A stretch of DNA of 64,000 nucleotides from Betaproteobacteria bacterium UKL13-2. GTDB lineage: Bacteria; Pseudomonadota; Gammaproteobacteria; Burkholderiales; Usitatibacteraceae. Both the position numbers and the translations under genes were made by a program. Every line of letters starts with the position of its first letter. Positions within the stretch are counted from its first letter, which is position 1. Where the stretch lies: contig CP012157.1 in the NCBI GenBank assembly GCA_001602455.1, positions 615,733 through 679,732 of the forward strand, written 5' to 3'. The notes under the pieces are model-generated. The model did not search any database, was not told where the DNA came from, and was given only the letters and a program-made list of their open reading frames with translations. Below are positions 34,708-45,040 of this stretch, one piece after another.

Positions 34708-35925
34708 ATGGCGGACTCTAATCATAACGCGATACGGTGTCGAACACACGTTCCGGTGGCATCGGGGACATTGGCGGCTCAACCTCGGCTTGGCTCACCG
34801 CAAGCCGGCTTCGTGCTGGTTGCGACGCTGGTCGCAATTGCGGTGATTGCTCTCGGCGCCGCCTACTTTGCAGGTCAGGTAGACAGTCTTCGCAACAATG
34901 CCCGCCAAATGGCGAGTTGGGCAGAGGCCGAGCGGGAGGCATTTTCTGTGCGCGAAACGCTGATGTTTGCTGCGGCCGCAGGCCTGCGGGACGAGGGCGG
35001 GCTGAATTACGCCAATTCGGTTCTTGCCACGGATGGTCGTCCCTATCGTATTTCTGAGACGCTTAAGATCTTTGTGCAAGATGAGCGTGGGCTGATCGGA
35101 ATCAACACGCTGGATGAACGTTTGTTGGCGAGGTTTTTGACCTCGATCGGCGTCCCCGCCGACCAACAGCCACGGCTCATCGATACCCTGTTGGATTACA
35201 TGGACCCGGACGATCTTCGTCGCCTTAATGGTGCAGAAGCGGCTGAGTATAGACGAGCCAATCTTCCACCGCCGACCAACGATTTCTTGCGCACGCGCGA
35301 ACAATTGCGCGACTTGGTTGCATGGCGAGACTTGTTTGGTAAGTTGGCCGAAGCTGAAGCCGTTTCCCCCGGCATTCAAACGCGGTTTCTCGATCTTTTT
35401 TCAACGGCTAGACACTTTGGACTGAATTTGAACTCAGCGTCCGGTCAGGTGCTCGCGATGGTTCAGGGGATTGATCCTGCCCGTGTTCCGGCATTGCTTG
35501 ACCAGCGAAAAGCGCGCGCATTTACCTCGCTGGCGCAGTTAGCACCGTATACGAACGGGCCGATCGACGAAGAATACCTAGGTTTGATCGGTGCCTATGA
35601 TTTGCGCGTCACGGTGCAAAAGGAGGGGCTGCCGTTCCTGCTAGAATGCCAACTGACGATTACTGCTGCAGATGCCGACCGGCCAGCCAGACTAAAAGAA
35701 TGCACTCGTCGGCCGGCGACGGCAACTTCGTCAGGCCTTGCAGATGAATTCCGACGCGCTCTTGCGCCTGAAATAAATTTGCGCTCTACACCTGAAACGG
35801 TGCCTATAAGACCGTCCAATTTCGCCAACCGGAATGACTTACCAGACGCGCGACAACCCGTTGAATCTGCGATCCCTAGCTGGCTGGCTGTTGCGCCTAG
35901 TCCCGCCGGAACTTCGGGGCGATAA
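34708..35925 (+). CDS. gspK: type II secretion minor pseudopilin GspK
   Basis: 405 residues from ATG at 34708. Prepilin-like N-terminus (QAGFVLVATLVAIAVIALGA) followed by the large GspK domain (FVQDERGLIGINTLDERLLA, DTLLDYMDPDDLRRLNGAEA, NLNSASGQVLAMVQGIDPAR). GspK caps the pseudopilus tip with GspI and GspJ. The end overlaps the start of gspL by 92 bp in another frame. Confidence 0.93.
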   Translation: MADSNHNAIRCRTHVPVASGTLAAQPRLGSPQAGFVLVATLVAIAVIALGAAYFAGQVDSLRNNARQMASWAEAEREAFSVRETLMFAAAAGLRDEGGLNYANSVLATDGRPYRISETLKIFVQDERGLIGINTLDERLLARFLTSIGVPADQQPRLIDTLLDYMDPDDLRRLNGAEAAEYRRANLPPPTNDFLRTREQLRDLVAWRDLFGKLAEAEAVSPGIQTRFLDLFSTARHFGLNLNSASGQVLAMVQGIDPARVPALLDQRKARAFTSLAQLAPYTNGPIDEEYLGLIGAYDLRVTVQKEGLPFLLECQLTITAADADRPARLKECTRRPATATSSGLADEFRRALAPEINLRSTPETVPIRPSNFANRNDLPDARQPVESAIPSWLAVAPSPAGTSGR

Positions 35926-37072
35926 GCCTTTTAAGCTCGACGAGCACTTTAGACAAACTCGCGCAGGCGTTCAGGTGCCGGCGGGTTGGCGAGATGCCGC
36001 ATCGACATCTGCGGGAATATTTTGGCTGCTGGCGCGCTCCTGTTACACCGTTCGTGTCTTAGATTTAGCAGCAGTACCGCCCCCGAAACGCGAGGCAGCC
36101 GTTCGTCTCGCCATTGCCGGATGGACCCCATATCCTGCAACGACTCACTATGTGATCCCACATGGCGATGGTGTGTTGCTCTGTGCTTGGGATGGCAGTG
36201 ATGTCGCGGCACAAATTTCCCAACTTGGTCTGAAGGCGGGCCAGGTAGCGGTTGTGCCGGAAGCAGCATTGCGCAAGTCGCCCGATGGTATGCGTGAACA
36301 GCCTTACGGTATTGAGCAGACCCTCGATGGGGTGAGTGGTGTGATTACTTCCGGCCGCCACAGAGCTGCTGAGCAGTGGTGGCCAGATGCGCCGACCTTA
36401 GACAATTGGCGAAATTTCCTTCGCGGTGCCGGGATCGAAGTTTCTAAGGTTGATTCTTTGCCTGTATTCGAAGAATTTGCGTGGCGTTCGACCTCAGTGG
36501 GCTACCCATCGGACGCTCCAGGCTCAAAGACTTCCGCCACGGAGCAGTTCGCTGTTTGGATTGCCGCCGTGATCTTGGCCATGCCGACGATTTGGTACCT
36601 GAATGACCTGCGGCAGGTAGAGACATCGAAGCGCGCAGCAGGTGAGCGACTCGCGGCAACCGAAAAGGATCTTGATGCTATTTTGAGCGCTCGCGAGGTT
36701 GCGTTGGGTCTTCAAGATCGTGCGACCAAGCTTGTGAGCTTGTTCAATCCGCCGGAGCCAATTCGGTTATTCACGATCGTCAATGATGTTTTGGGACAGA
36801 ACAAAGGGCAAGCCACAATTCAACTCGCTGAATGGGAGATGCGCGGGTCTTCCCTCAAATTTTCGGTACTTGCGACGGCAGGATCGCTGCCGCCTGCGAC
36901 AACGCTCGTGAAGGTGCTAGAGAAGGTGGAAATGTTCCGCGATGTCGAGGCTAGGCTGGACGGTGCGCGTATGTTGGTGACATTACGGATTGCCCAGCCA
37001 CCAACCGCGATGCCGAGCGCCGCAGCGGTATCCACCGGCCCAATACCCGCAAACACAGGCGCAAAATCATGA
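35834..37072 (+). CDS. gspL: type II secretion inner-membrane protein GspL
   Basis: 412 residues. The N-terminal half is the cytoplasmic actin-like domain expected to bind GspE. A membrane segment follows (FAVWIAAVILAMPTIWYLND, near 237) and then a periplasmic coiled and ferredoxin-like part. The sequence is much diverged from the model proteins, so identity rests partly on position between gspK and gspM. The start may lie after the gspK overlap; ATG at 35834 is taken because no better one is seen. Confidence 0.82.
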   Translation: MTYQTRDNPLNLRSLAGWLLRLVPPELRGDKPFKLDEHFRQTRAGVQVPAGWRDAASTSAGIFWLLARSCYTVRVLDLAAVPPPKREAAVRLAIAGWTPYPATTHYVIPHGDGVLLCAWDGSDVAAQISQLGLKAGQVAVVPEAALRKSPDGMREQPYGIEQTLDGVSGVITSGRHRAAEQWWPDAPTLDNWRNFLRGAGIEVSKVDSLPVFEEFAWRSTSVGYPSDAPGSKTSATEQFAVWIAAVILAMPTIWYLNDLRQVETSKRAAGERLAATEKDLDAILSAREVALGLQDRATKLVSLFNPPEPIRLFTIVNDVLGQNKGQATIQLAEWEMRGSSLKFSVLATAGSLPPATTLVKVLEKVEMFRDVEARLDGARMLVTLRIAQPPTAMPSAAAVSTGPIPANTGAKS

Positions 37073-37731
37073 GCGAAAGTATCATTAAATTACGCGCTGA
37101 GTGGGAGAGCAGTCGCCTGCTTCGGGGCGGAATTTACGTGCTCCTCGGCACGCTGTGGCTGTATGGAATTCTTGTTCTTAAGGATTTTGTGGCCGTAGAA
37201 CGCAAGAGCTGGGAAGCGATGGAGTCAAAGACTTCGCGTGCAAAAGCGACCGCAGTCAACGCTGATTGGCCGATGCGAGCGCAGGAGATGAAGGTCGCGA
37301 TATCTGATCTTGAGTCATTGCTTTGGCGAGAGGGAAGTGTCGGCCTGTCTCAGGCATCGTTCGAAGAGAAAATTTCGCTTTCTGTCACGCAAGCCGGTAT
37401 CCCATTACGGTCGATTCGCACCACCGCCGTCACCGATGGCGCGACGACGGCGTCACCGCTTGGACTCATTGAGCTTCGCGCTCGTTTGCAGCTTGAGTTT
37501 CGTCCAACGACTTTCTATCCTTGGCTGGCGGCAGTCACCAAAGGCAAATTCGAAAAAGCGCCGACCATGTTTGTCGAAAATTTGTCGATCCGTGCGGCGT
37601 CCCTTGGGCAGCCGGGTTACGCGGACCTTGAATTGGTTGGATATGCGCTCAAGGCGGCTCCATCGTCGGCCACGACCACCTCAGCGACCTCAGCGACCTC
37701 GGCAACACCAGGGCTTGGAGCAAATAAATGA
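37069..37731 (+). CDS. gspM: type II secretion protein GspM
   Basis: 220 residues. A short cytoplasmic end, one membrane segment (GGIYVLLGTLWLYGILVLK), a coiled-coil-like stretch and a periplasmic ferredoxin-like domain (FRPTTFYPWLAAVTKGKFEK). The C-terminus ends in a Thr-Ser-Ala repeat (ATSATSATPG) encoded by a 9-bp repeat. It overlaps gspL and the following gene by 4 bp each. Confidence 0.85.
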   Translation: MSESIIKLRAEWESSRLLRGGIYVLLGTLWLYGILVLKDFVAVERKSWEAMESKTSRAKATAVNADWPMRAQEMKVAISDLESLLWREGSVGLSQASFEEKISLSVTQAGIPLRSIRTTAVTDGATTASPLGLIELRARLQLEFRPTTFYPWLAAVTKGKFEKAPTMFVENLSIRAASLGQPGYADLELVGYALKAAPSSATTTSATSATSATPGLGANK

Positions 37732-38180
37732 ATCCGTGGCTGAGGAGATATGCATACATACTGGCCATCATCGTCATCTCGACGTTAGCGATTGCACCAA
37801 CGCCGCAGCCATCAACCATGCGTAGTGTTGGCGCAGACTCCGGTTGGGCGTTGCCAAGCGTCGCGCCAATGCCGGCAAATTATGCGGGAACCGTCCGTGA
37901 TCTCGCCCAAAGCAAGCTGTGGGGAGGGCAAGTCGATGTTGCGGCGGGCGCGAATGACCTTGTATCCAGATGGCGTATTGCTGGCGTGACTGGGCAGCGC
38001 AACGAGCGCTACGTCATTATTCAATTCGGTGATGATCGAATCCAACAGCTTAAGGCGAAGGACCAATTCCCCGACGGAACCGTCATCGTGGAAGTGCGCG
38101 AAAACGGTGTTTGTGTCATGTTGCAGGGCAAGCGAAGACTGCTTCCGCTCGACGGGCAGGCGCCCACGATCATTTGGTAG
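37728..38180 (+). CDS. type II secretion protein, GspC-like (short)
   Basis: 150 residues. One membrane segment (AYILAIIVISTLAIAP) and a homology-region-like domain (WRIAGVTGQRNERYVIIQFG, LKAKDQFPDGTVIVEVRENG). GspC connects the inner membrane platform to the secretin. It is much shorter than the classic GspC because the PDZ or coiled C-terminal part is missing. GspN or PilP-like naming is also possible. It lies directly before the secretin gene. Confidence 0.72.
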   Translation: MNPWLRRYAYILAIIVISTLAIAPTPQPSTMRSVGADSGWALPSVAPMPANYAGTVRDLAQSKLWGGQVDVAAGANDLVSRWRIAGVTGQRNERYVIIQFGDDRIQQLKAKDQFPDGTVIVEVRENGVCVMLQGKRRLLPLDGQAPTIIW

Positions 38181-38197
38181 CCCTTAGAATCGAGACT

Positions 38198-40269
38198 ATG
38201 AATATTCGAAAACTATCCGACTTTGTATGCGTATCCCTTACTGTTACGCTGATCTGCGGTGGCTGCGCGACACCGCCAGTCATCCCGCCGCCGCTGGATC
38301 TGCCAGCACGAGCTGGCGAATCGGGCGCTACGCTGCCCACAGTAAGCCAAGATGCAAAACGTGCCTTGGTGCTCGAAAACCCCGTGCCCCCAACGGTGGC
38401 CTCAAAGCCCGATACCCCGTCGGCTAGGCCCCCCGCGGGTAACGCCGATGTACTGCTGAACTTCGATCAATTGCCGCTACCGGCCTTTATTCAGGCGGTT
38501 TACGCGACGGCATTGAAGCGGTCTATCAGTATTGATCCTGTGGTCTCTGCGAGAAAGGACCTAGTAACATTGCGTAGTGGCAAGTCCTTGACTGCGGTTG
38601 AAGCGGAATCTACGGCTAGGCTCTTACTGAAGAGTTATGGCATTGCTGTACAAGACATTGGCGACCTCGTTCGGTTCGTTCCAGATACGGCAAATACTGG
38701 TTATTTGTCCGAGATTCGGCGCGGGAGTGCGCTACCCAGCGCGCCGCTTCCAATGCGGCCCGTATTCCAGTTGGTCGAGTTGCAGGTGGTGCGCAATACC
38801 GATGTCGCCGGTTATCTGCGTACGCTTTTTGGCGACAAGCTACGGTATACCGAAGATTCACCGCGGAACTCCCTGTTGCTTTCCGGCAATGGTGACGATG
38901 TGCAAGCCGCGCTAGAAGCCATTCAAGTACTCGACCAACCTCTTTTCAAGGGGCGCAATTCGATCCGAATCTCACCGGCTGTTTGGTCGGCGGATGAGCT
39001 TGCTCGACGCTTGACCGAAATTCTGACCCAAGAGGGCTACTCGGTAGGAACCACCAACTCCGCTGGCGCTGTCCAGTTTCCGATTACCTTGCTGCCGGTT
39101 TCGGCGATCAATAGCGTTATTGTGTTTGCACATTCAAAGGATGTGATTGCGCATATTGTCGAATGGGCAAAAGTACTTGATAAGCCCGCAGAAAAGAGCA
39201 CTGGACGAAACTTCTTTAGTTATCAAGTGCGCAACACAGATGCTTCCCGGCTCGCAGAAACGGTACAACAACTGATGACCGGAGCCAGCGTGCGACCGTC
39301 GGCACAAGCACAGTCGTCGACCGTCCCCGTCAATATTGGTGGTGGGGTTGTTGTAGACAAGGCTACCAATACTATTTTGTTCAAGGCGTCGAGTGATGAC
39401 TATACGGATATCGTTCGCTTATTGAGGGATTTAGACAGAGCGGCTAGACAGGTGCTAATTGAAGTAACCGTGGCCCAAGTGACGTTGACCGATAACATGT
39501 CGCTGGGTGTCGATTGGATCTTTTCAAGGCTAAACTCAGGCGGTCGGAACGTCACGCAACTGGGAGGCAACACAAAAGGCCCAGCAACCACGCTGGGTAG
39601 CTTTGTCGGGCTCGCCGTCACTCAGCTTGACGGCGGCGGTGGACCGCGCGCGATTTTGAACGCGCTGGGAACAAACGATGAAGTCACGCTGTTGTCGAGC
39701 CCTCGCGTGCTCGCGCGGAACGGCGAGCAGGCAAGTATTCAAGTGGGGGACGATGTGCCGGTGTTGACGAGCCAACAAACAAGTTCTGCACAGGCGGAGC
39801 CGGGCTCATCTCCACGGTCCAGTATCGCAATACCGGCACGATTCTAAAAATTAAGCCAGTGATCCATTCATCTGATCAGGTTGATATGGATATCTCGCAA
39901 GAGGTCAGCAAGGTAGGCACGTCGTCTGCTGGTGGAATCAACTCGCCCACGATTTCGAAGAACTCCATCGATACACGTCTGACGTTAAAGCACGGATCAA
40001 CCTACGTTCTGGCGGGGCTGATCACCAACGATTTGACCAAGACCAGTAGCGGTGTTCCTTTTTTGAAGGACATTCCAATCATTGGGCAGGCATTTAAATC
40101 GAGCACTGATAAAAAGGCACGAAGTGAACTCGTCATCTTGATTACACCTTACATCATCAGCGATGACGCCGAAGCGCGCACAGTGACAGATGCATTCCGG
40201 AAACAACTTGGCCCGTGGGCGCAGGTCGTACCACCGGCTGGGCTGTCGCCGGTTAAGTCCGAACCATAG
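38198..40269 (+). pseudogene. gspD: type II secretion outer-membrane secretin GspD, interrupted by a frameshift
   Basis: Begins at ATG 38198 with a lipoprotein-like signal (VSLTVTLICGGCATPP), then N-domains and the secretin domain. The frame is lost between about 39794 and 39804: the reading frame before it runs into a stop at 39845, while the next one continues the secretin (GLISTVQYRNTGTILKIKPV, LKDIPIIGQAFKS, ELVILITPYIIS) to 40269. Inserting one base in the GCGGAGCC stretch, such as GCG GGA GCC, restores A-G-A-G-L-I-S, exactly what the family has here. A single lost G in a run is the simplest cause. The gene may be intact in the organism. The other gsp genes of the cluster are open. Confidence 0.85.
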
Positions 40270-40288
40270 ACACCCAACGCAGTTTGCG

Positions 40289-42481
40289 CTATCTCGCGGG
40301 GTTGGGTAGCGCGTCGATCACAATCTTTGGCGTGAGCAGTTCGGGCAGCACCACTGGGTCGCCAATGGCCGGATAGATAACGTATAGGGGGACGCCATTT
40401 CGCCCGAACGCGGCGAGTGCGGCAGTAATGCTGGCGTCCTTTCGCGTCCAGTCCGCTTTCATGCGAACGACTTTCTTCGCTTTCATTTGCTGGATAACCC
40501 CTTCATCGTTTAGCGCAACACGCTTGTTGACTTGGCAAGTGATGCACCATGTCGCGGTGAAATCGATAAAAACTGACTTTCCTTCGGCACGGAGTGAGGC
40601 AATTTTTTCTTGGGAAAAGGGTACCCACTCACTCGCAGCCGATGTCGTTATCCCGGTAGGTGCAGGCGTATTCGCGCCTTCCCATGCAATGCCAATACTG
40701 AGCGCTAGGCTGATGGCCGCCACGATCGATGCCGCAACTGGCTTACGCGTTTGCAGCCGTCCGTAGAGCCAGGCACCGAGCGATAGCAGCGTCAATGCGA
40801 CCAAGAATTTTGCGATTCCGTCATTGCCAGTTTGGGCACCAAGAATCCATACCAGCCAAACCACCGTGCCGTACAGCGGGAATGCCATTGCCTGCTTGAA
40901 CGTGCCCATCCACGCCCCTGGTTTTGGCAAGTAACGCAACAAGGCCGGGAAAAAAGACATCATCGCGACGGGAAGCGCGAGCCCCGCCGCAACGGTGAGA
41001 AACACAAGCATGGCGATCGGCGCACTCTGACCTAGCGTGAAGCCGACTGATGCGCCAAGACCCGGTGCCATGCACGGCGTTGCAATGACTGTTGCAAGGA
41101 TGCCGGACGTAAACGCACCGACGATAGGATTGGACTGAGCGCGTAACTCGATCTCGCCTGCGGCGGACTGGATCGTCATGCCAAATTCAAAGACGCCAGA
41201 AAGGTTTAACGCCATCAAGAAAAATAGTACGGCCAGCCCCGCGACGAACAGCGGCTCTTGCATTTGGAAGCCCCATCCCACTGTTTGCCCGGCACTGCGT
41301 AGCGTCAGCATTAAGCCAGCGAGCAGGGTAAACGACACGAGCACGCCGACGAAATATGCCGCACCCTGCTTACGCAACATCAATGTTTCGCCATGGGCGT
41401 TTTCAACGAAGCCCATTATCTTGATACCGAGGACCGGGAATACGCACGGCATGAGGTTCAAAATCAACCCGCCTATAAACGCAAATGTAATTGCGACCAG
41501 AAGGCTCAAATCTGGCTGGGCGGCCGAGGCTTTACTCACCGGTCGCGACACGCTCGTCGCCGACTTTTCAGCGCCTACCGGTCCCCCGGAGTAAACGATA
41601 GGGGCGTTGATGGAAACGGCCTTTGCCTTTCCGAGTGTGCCCCATTGAACGTCCGCGCCAGCCCCGACCAATACACCTTCCAATGTGCTCAGATCATTGT
41701 TTCGCGGCTCTGCGAGCGGAACAAGCAGCCGAAATCCGTCTGGCGTTTTAGTCAATGATTGTTTACCGGCATTGGCGATGACATCGTCGCGATACGGAAA
41801 GAATGCGATATCGGCGATTGAGTCGACGCGCGTCTTTGATGAAATCGTTGCAGTCTGGCCGCTAATTTCGACTCGCACGTCAGACAATGTTTTTTTAGGG
41901 AGTGCCGCGTGCGCGGCGGCAAAAGCTTTTTCCCACCTTGGGTTGATCGCCGGCGTCGTGGCGGCTGCAACCATCGTCATACCAACTAAGCCATCCTCGG
42001 GGATGCAGACATCCGCGCAGACCAGCCAGTCGGCTTTAGCAGAAAGCGTGACCTTGGCGCCAATTGAGGCGGTCGACGGCGTTTGGATGGTTACGAGGTG
42101 CAAGGCTTCCCCCTCGTAGCCAAAGTTCATGAGGGGACCCAACGGCAACTTGGTCGGATACGGCCACTCGATCTCGCCAGCACTGAAGCCGACTGGCAAC
42201 GACCACTTGATACGGGTGGGCAATCCTGAATCACCGGGATTGCGCCAGTAGGTATGCCAGTGGTCGATGATTTTGAGTCGTAGCGCTGCTTCGATTGGTT
42301 TGCCTGGCTGAAAGGTCGAGTATCGAGCGATCAACTCGGCTTGCACATGCGGCGTGTTGACCACTTGGGCGTCAGCAGCACGAATGCTTGCAATCGATGC
42401 TAGTGCGAACAACATGCTTGCAACCGTAGCAAATCGGCGCAAGGCAAAAAGTGAGAGAAGCGCACGCGAAAAGCGAAACAT
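40289..42481 (-). CDS. dsbD: thiol:disulfide interchange protein, DsbD/ScsB-like
   Basis: About 730 residues from ATG at 42481; the longer frame upstream is not needed because a signal peptide begins here (FRFSRALLSLFALRRFATVA, then SMLFALASIASIRAADA). The N-terminal periplasmic domain has WLVCADVCIPE. Eight or so membrane segments follow with the paired cysteines in LNLMPCVFPVLGIKIMGF and ATPCMAPGLGASVG. The C-terminal thioredoxin domain has TATWCITCQVNKRVAL. It carries reducing power from cytoplasmic thioredoxin to periplasmic proteins. The N-terminal domain is the ScsB/DUF255-like variety rather than the short E. coli form. Confidence 0.9.
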   Translation of the reverse strand: MFRFSRALLSLFALRRFATVASMLFALASIASIRAADAQVVNTPHVQAELIARYSTFQPGKPIEAALRLKIIDHWHTYWRNPGDSGLPTRIKWSLPVGFSAGEIEWPYPTKLPLGPLMNFGYEGEALHLVTIQTPSTASIGAKVTLSAKADWLVCADVCIPEDGLVGMTMVAAATTPAINPRWEKAFAAAHAALPKKTLSDVRVEISGQTATISSKTRVDSIADIAFFPYRDDVIANAGKQSLTKTPDGFRLLVPLAEPRNNDLSTLEGVLVGAGADVQWGTLGKAKAVSINAPIVYSGGPVGAEKSATSVSRPVSKASAAQPDLSLLVAITFAFIGGLILNLMPCVFPVLGIKIMGFVENAHGETLMLRKQGAAYFVGVLVSFTLLAGLMLTLRSAGQTVGWGFQMQEPLFVAGLAVLFFLMALNLSGVFEFGMTIQSAAGEIELRAQSNPIVGAFTSGILATVIATPCMAPGLGASVGFTLGQSAPIAMLVFLTVAAGLALPVAMMSFFPALLRYLPKPGAWMGTFKQAMAFPLYGTVVWLVWILGAQTGNDGIAKFLVALTLLSLGAWLYGRLQTRKPVAASIVAAISLALSIGIAWEGANTPAPTGITTSAASEWVPFSQEKIASLRAEGKSVFIDFTATWCITCQVNKRVALNDEGVIQQMKAKKVVRMKADWTRKDASITAALAAFGRNGVPLYVIYPAIGDPVVLPELLTPKIVIDALPNPAR

Positions 42482-42576
42482 AGCAGATGGCACCAAGAAA
42501 AGGGGGTAAAAACCTTGCGTGAGCAGGGAGACGTCAGAGCACGGATCACTATGCTGTGGTCGGTCGGGCGGAAAAT

Positions 42577-42688
42577 CGCTCGCCCGCTCGCCCACTCCCA
42601 CGCTCGCCCACTCCCACGCTCGCCCGCTCGCCCGCTCGCCCGTTCACCCGCTCACCCGCTCGCCCGTTCACTCGCTCCCCCGCTCTCG
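42577..42688 (+). repeat. 8-bp tandem repeat, 14 units
   Basis: Fourteen 8-bp units, most CGCTCGCC, with variants CACTCCCA, CGTTCACC and CGCTCACC. It lies 95 bp before the dsbD start, in the 327-bp gap after pgl. No gene is present in the gap. Strongly strand-biased (pyrimidine-rich on this strand). Confidence 0.95.
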
Positions 42689-42700
42689 AACGCGCCCCCA

Positions 42701-42744
42701 TGAAATGTTCAGGCTAGCGCCAGTATCTTAACCTGAATATCTCA
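42701..42744. repeat. palindromic dispersed repeat (16-bp arms)
   Basis: Left arm TGAAATGTTCAGGCTA and right arm TAACCTGAATATCTCA are inverted copies with three mismatches around a 12-base centre. The same sequence family is found at 7421, 48788 and 53764. It may act as a hairpin between pgl and dsbD. Confidence 0.75.
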
Positions 42745-42808
42745 CAGGGCGCACGTTCATTCTCAGGCTGGATTCTTTTTGGAGAGTTTGGTTGTTCGGT
42801 GTAGGTGA

Positions 42809-43516
42809 CTACGGACACCAGAATACATCTATGTGCTGCAGCGCTGCCACAGGCGTTCGCATTGGATCGGTCGCTTCCATGAGGCGAATCCGCTTCGACT
42901 CACCTTGAATCACCAAGATAATGCGCCTCGCGTTCGATAGCTCGGCCAGTGTCAGAGTGGCTCGTGCCACGGCGGGCATTGCGGTTGTTGGCGGCGGCAC
43001 GAGGGCGATTCGTTCCCCGTTTGTGGGATTCAATAACGCCGCGAGTTGGGGGGCGTTGGGGAACAGTGACGCGATGTGCCCATCCTCGCCCATCCCAAGG
43101 AGCACTAGGTCATATCGCGCTGGCTTCCGGGGCAGCAATGTGCGGATGCGGTCGAGGTCAGTCGTCGTCGGCTTTTCGGATTGTGTAAGTGGATGGAACG
43201 TCGAACCGTTAGGGCCGGGGAGACCAAAAAAAATCGCTCGCAGCATCTTCGCATTTGCGTCAGGGGAATCTTGCGGCACGAGCCGCTCGTCTGCCAACAC
43301 AAAGTGTAGCGCCGACCAATCTAGCGGCTGTCTAGCCAGTAGCGGGAGATAGTGTGCCGGCGTGCTCCCACCGGACAAAACCGCCCACGCCTGCTGTCGT
43401 TGTGCAATCGCGCTGGCGAGGGTTTCGTAAGACGCACATGCGACCGCCGCAGCCATTGTTCCGATGTCGCTGTATGAAAGAAAGCGATTGCCGTTTGGCA
43501 TTGTTGGTTGACTCAT
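42809..43516 (-). CDS. pgl: 6-phosphogluconolactonase
   Basis: 235 residues of the SugarP isomerase-like lactonase family: AWAVLSGGSTPAHYLPLL near 40-58, FVLADERLVPQDSPDANAKM, and DLVLLGMGEDGHIASLFP near 140. It hydrolyses 6-phosphogluconolactone to 6-phosphogluconate. It follows zwf by 48 bp and is the last gene of the edd-eda-zwf-pgl operon. Confidence 0.95.
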   Translation of the reverse strand: MSQPTMPNGNRFLSYSDIGTMAAAVACASYETLASAIAQRQQAWAVLSGGSTPAHYLPLLARQPLDWSALHFVLADERLVPQDSPDANAKMLRAIFFGLPGPNGSTFHPLTQSEKPTTTDLDRIRTLLPRKPARYDLVLLGMGEDGHIASLFPNAPQLAALLNPTNGERIALVPPPTTAMPAVARATLTLAELSNARRIILVIQGESKRIRLMEATDPMRTPVAALQHIDVFWCP

Positions 43517-43564
43517 CTGCGGCTAAGACCGGCTGTTCGCGTGGTAACGGTCGCAAGATGATGG

Positions 43565-45040
43565 CTATTCATGCCACGAGTGGCCGTTACGCTCGGTGAG
43601 CGCGATGGCGGCGCTCGGGCCCCAACTGCCAGCGCTGTAGGGCTTGGCGACATACCCGGTCGATTGCCAACCCTCAATGATGCCGTCGATCCATTTCCAT
43701 GCGGCCTCAACCTCGTCGCGCCGAACAAAGAGTGCTGAATTGTCGCGCAGCACATCCAACAACATGCGCTCATAAGCGATGCGTCGCCGGGATTGTCCAA
43801 ATGTCTCGCCGACGGATAAATTCAATGGCACCTGCGCCAGTTTTACCTCATTCATTCCTGGCTTTTTGTGCATGAGGGTGAGCGTAATCATCTCGTCGGG
43901 CTGTAGCTTAATCAGCAGCGCATTGGGGGCAAGCGTGGCACCAATATCGGCGAAGATATTGAATGGCGCGGGCTTAAATTGGATCATGATTTCGCTTGAT
44001 CGTTTGGCCATGCGCTTGCCAGTACGCAAGTAAAATGGCACGCCCGCCCAGCGCCAGTTGTCGATGCCGACCCTGAGCGCCACGAAAGTCTCGGTGTCAC
44101 TCGCCGCCGCCGCGCCTCGTTCCTCAAGGTACCCGACAGCCGCTTCACTGCCGGTATGGCCCGCTGTGTACTGCCCACGCACCGTATGCGTCTCGACGTT
44201 GTTGCCTGTGATGGGGTGTAATGACCAAAGCACCTTCACTTTCTCGTTGCGTACCGCAGACGGCGTGAAGCCGGCGGGCGGCTCCATTGCGACGAGGCAG
44301 AGCAGTTGCAGCATATGGCTTTGCACCATGTCGCGCAATGCACCGGTGCTATCGTAGAACGGCCAGCGCCCATCGACGCCAACGGCCTCCGCAACCGTAA
44401 TTTGCACCTGTTCGATGGCATTAGCATTCCAGAGCGGCTCAAAGATGGCATTGGCAAAGCGGAGCGCGAGAAGGTTCTGTACTGCCTCTTTACCCAAATA
44501 GTGGTCGATTCGAAATACCTGATGCTCATCAAACGCCGCCGCGATGGCGTCATTTACTTGACGCGCAGTTTCGGTGTCGGTGCCGATAGGTTTCTCGATG
44601 GTAATTCGTGATTGCGGATCGATCAGGCCAGCGTCGCGTAGCGCAAGGCAGATTGGACCGAACAACTGCGGGCCAGTAGAGAGATAGAACATGACACCGC
44701 CCGGGCCAGGCCGTAGTGCGCCTTTAATACTGTCGAGGCCGCCTGTTTGTTGGATGTCTACTGTCACATAACGAATGCGCTGAGCAAACGTGGCGAACGC
44801 TACCTCCTCGAACAAAGATGCGTTAGCAGAAACACATATCGCCTCGCGCACTTTGGTGAGGAACGCTTCGTTGGTAAGGGCCGATGTGGCGGCTCCGATC
44901 AACTGAAATCCGGTTGGCAGTAGTCCGTCTTGATGCAATGCGTATAGCGACGGCCAAAGCATACGTTTAGCAAGGTCGCCCGTGGCACCAAATAAAACCA
45001 GTGCGCGGCATTCTGATGTTTCGGTGAATGGTGCTGTCAT
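43565..45040 (-). CDS. zwf: glucose-6-phosphate 1-dehydrogenase
   Basis: 491 residues from ATG at 45040, which overlaps the eda stop by ATGA; a longer frame to 45121 lies inside eda and is rejected. NAD(P)-binding VLFGATGDLAKRMLWPSL near 18, the active-site signature FRIDHYLGKEAVQNLL, and IEKPIGTDTETA. It oxidises glucose 6-phosphate and feeds both the pentose phosphate and Entner-Doudoroff routes. Translational coupling to eda makes the route operon complete. Confidence 0.96.
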   Translation of the reverse strand: MTAPFTETSECRALVLFGATGDLAKRMLWPSLYALHQDGLLPTGFQLIGAATSALTNEAFLTKVREAICVSANASLFEEVAFATFAQRIRYVTVDIQQTGGLDSIKGALRPGPGGVMFYLSTGPQLFGPICLALRDAGLIDPQSRITIEKPIGTDTETARQVNDAIAAAFDEHQVFRIDHYLGKEAVQNLLALRFANAIFEPLWNANAIEQVQITVAEAVGVDGRWPFYDSTGALRDMVQSHMLQLLCLVAMEPPAGFTPSAVRNEKVKVLWSLHPITGNNVETHTVRGQYTAGHTGSEAAVGYLEERGAAAASDTETFVALRVGIDNWRWAGVPFYLRTGKRMAKRSSEIMIQFKPAPFNIFADIGATLAPNALLIKLQPDEMITLTLMHKKPGMNEVKLAQVPLNLSVGETFGQSRRRIAYERMLLDVLRDNSALFVRRDEVEAAWKWIDGIIEGWQSTGYVAKPYSAGSWGPSAAIALTERNGHSWHE

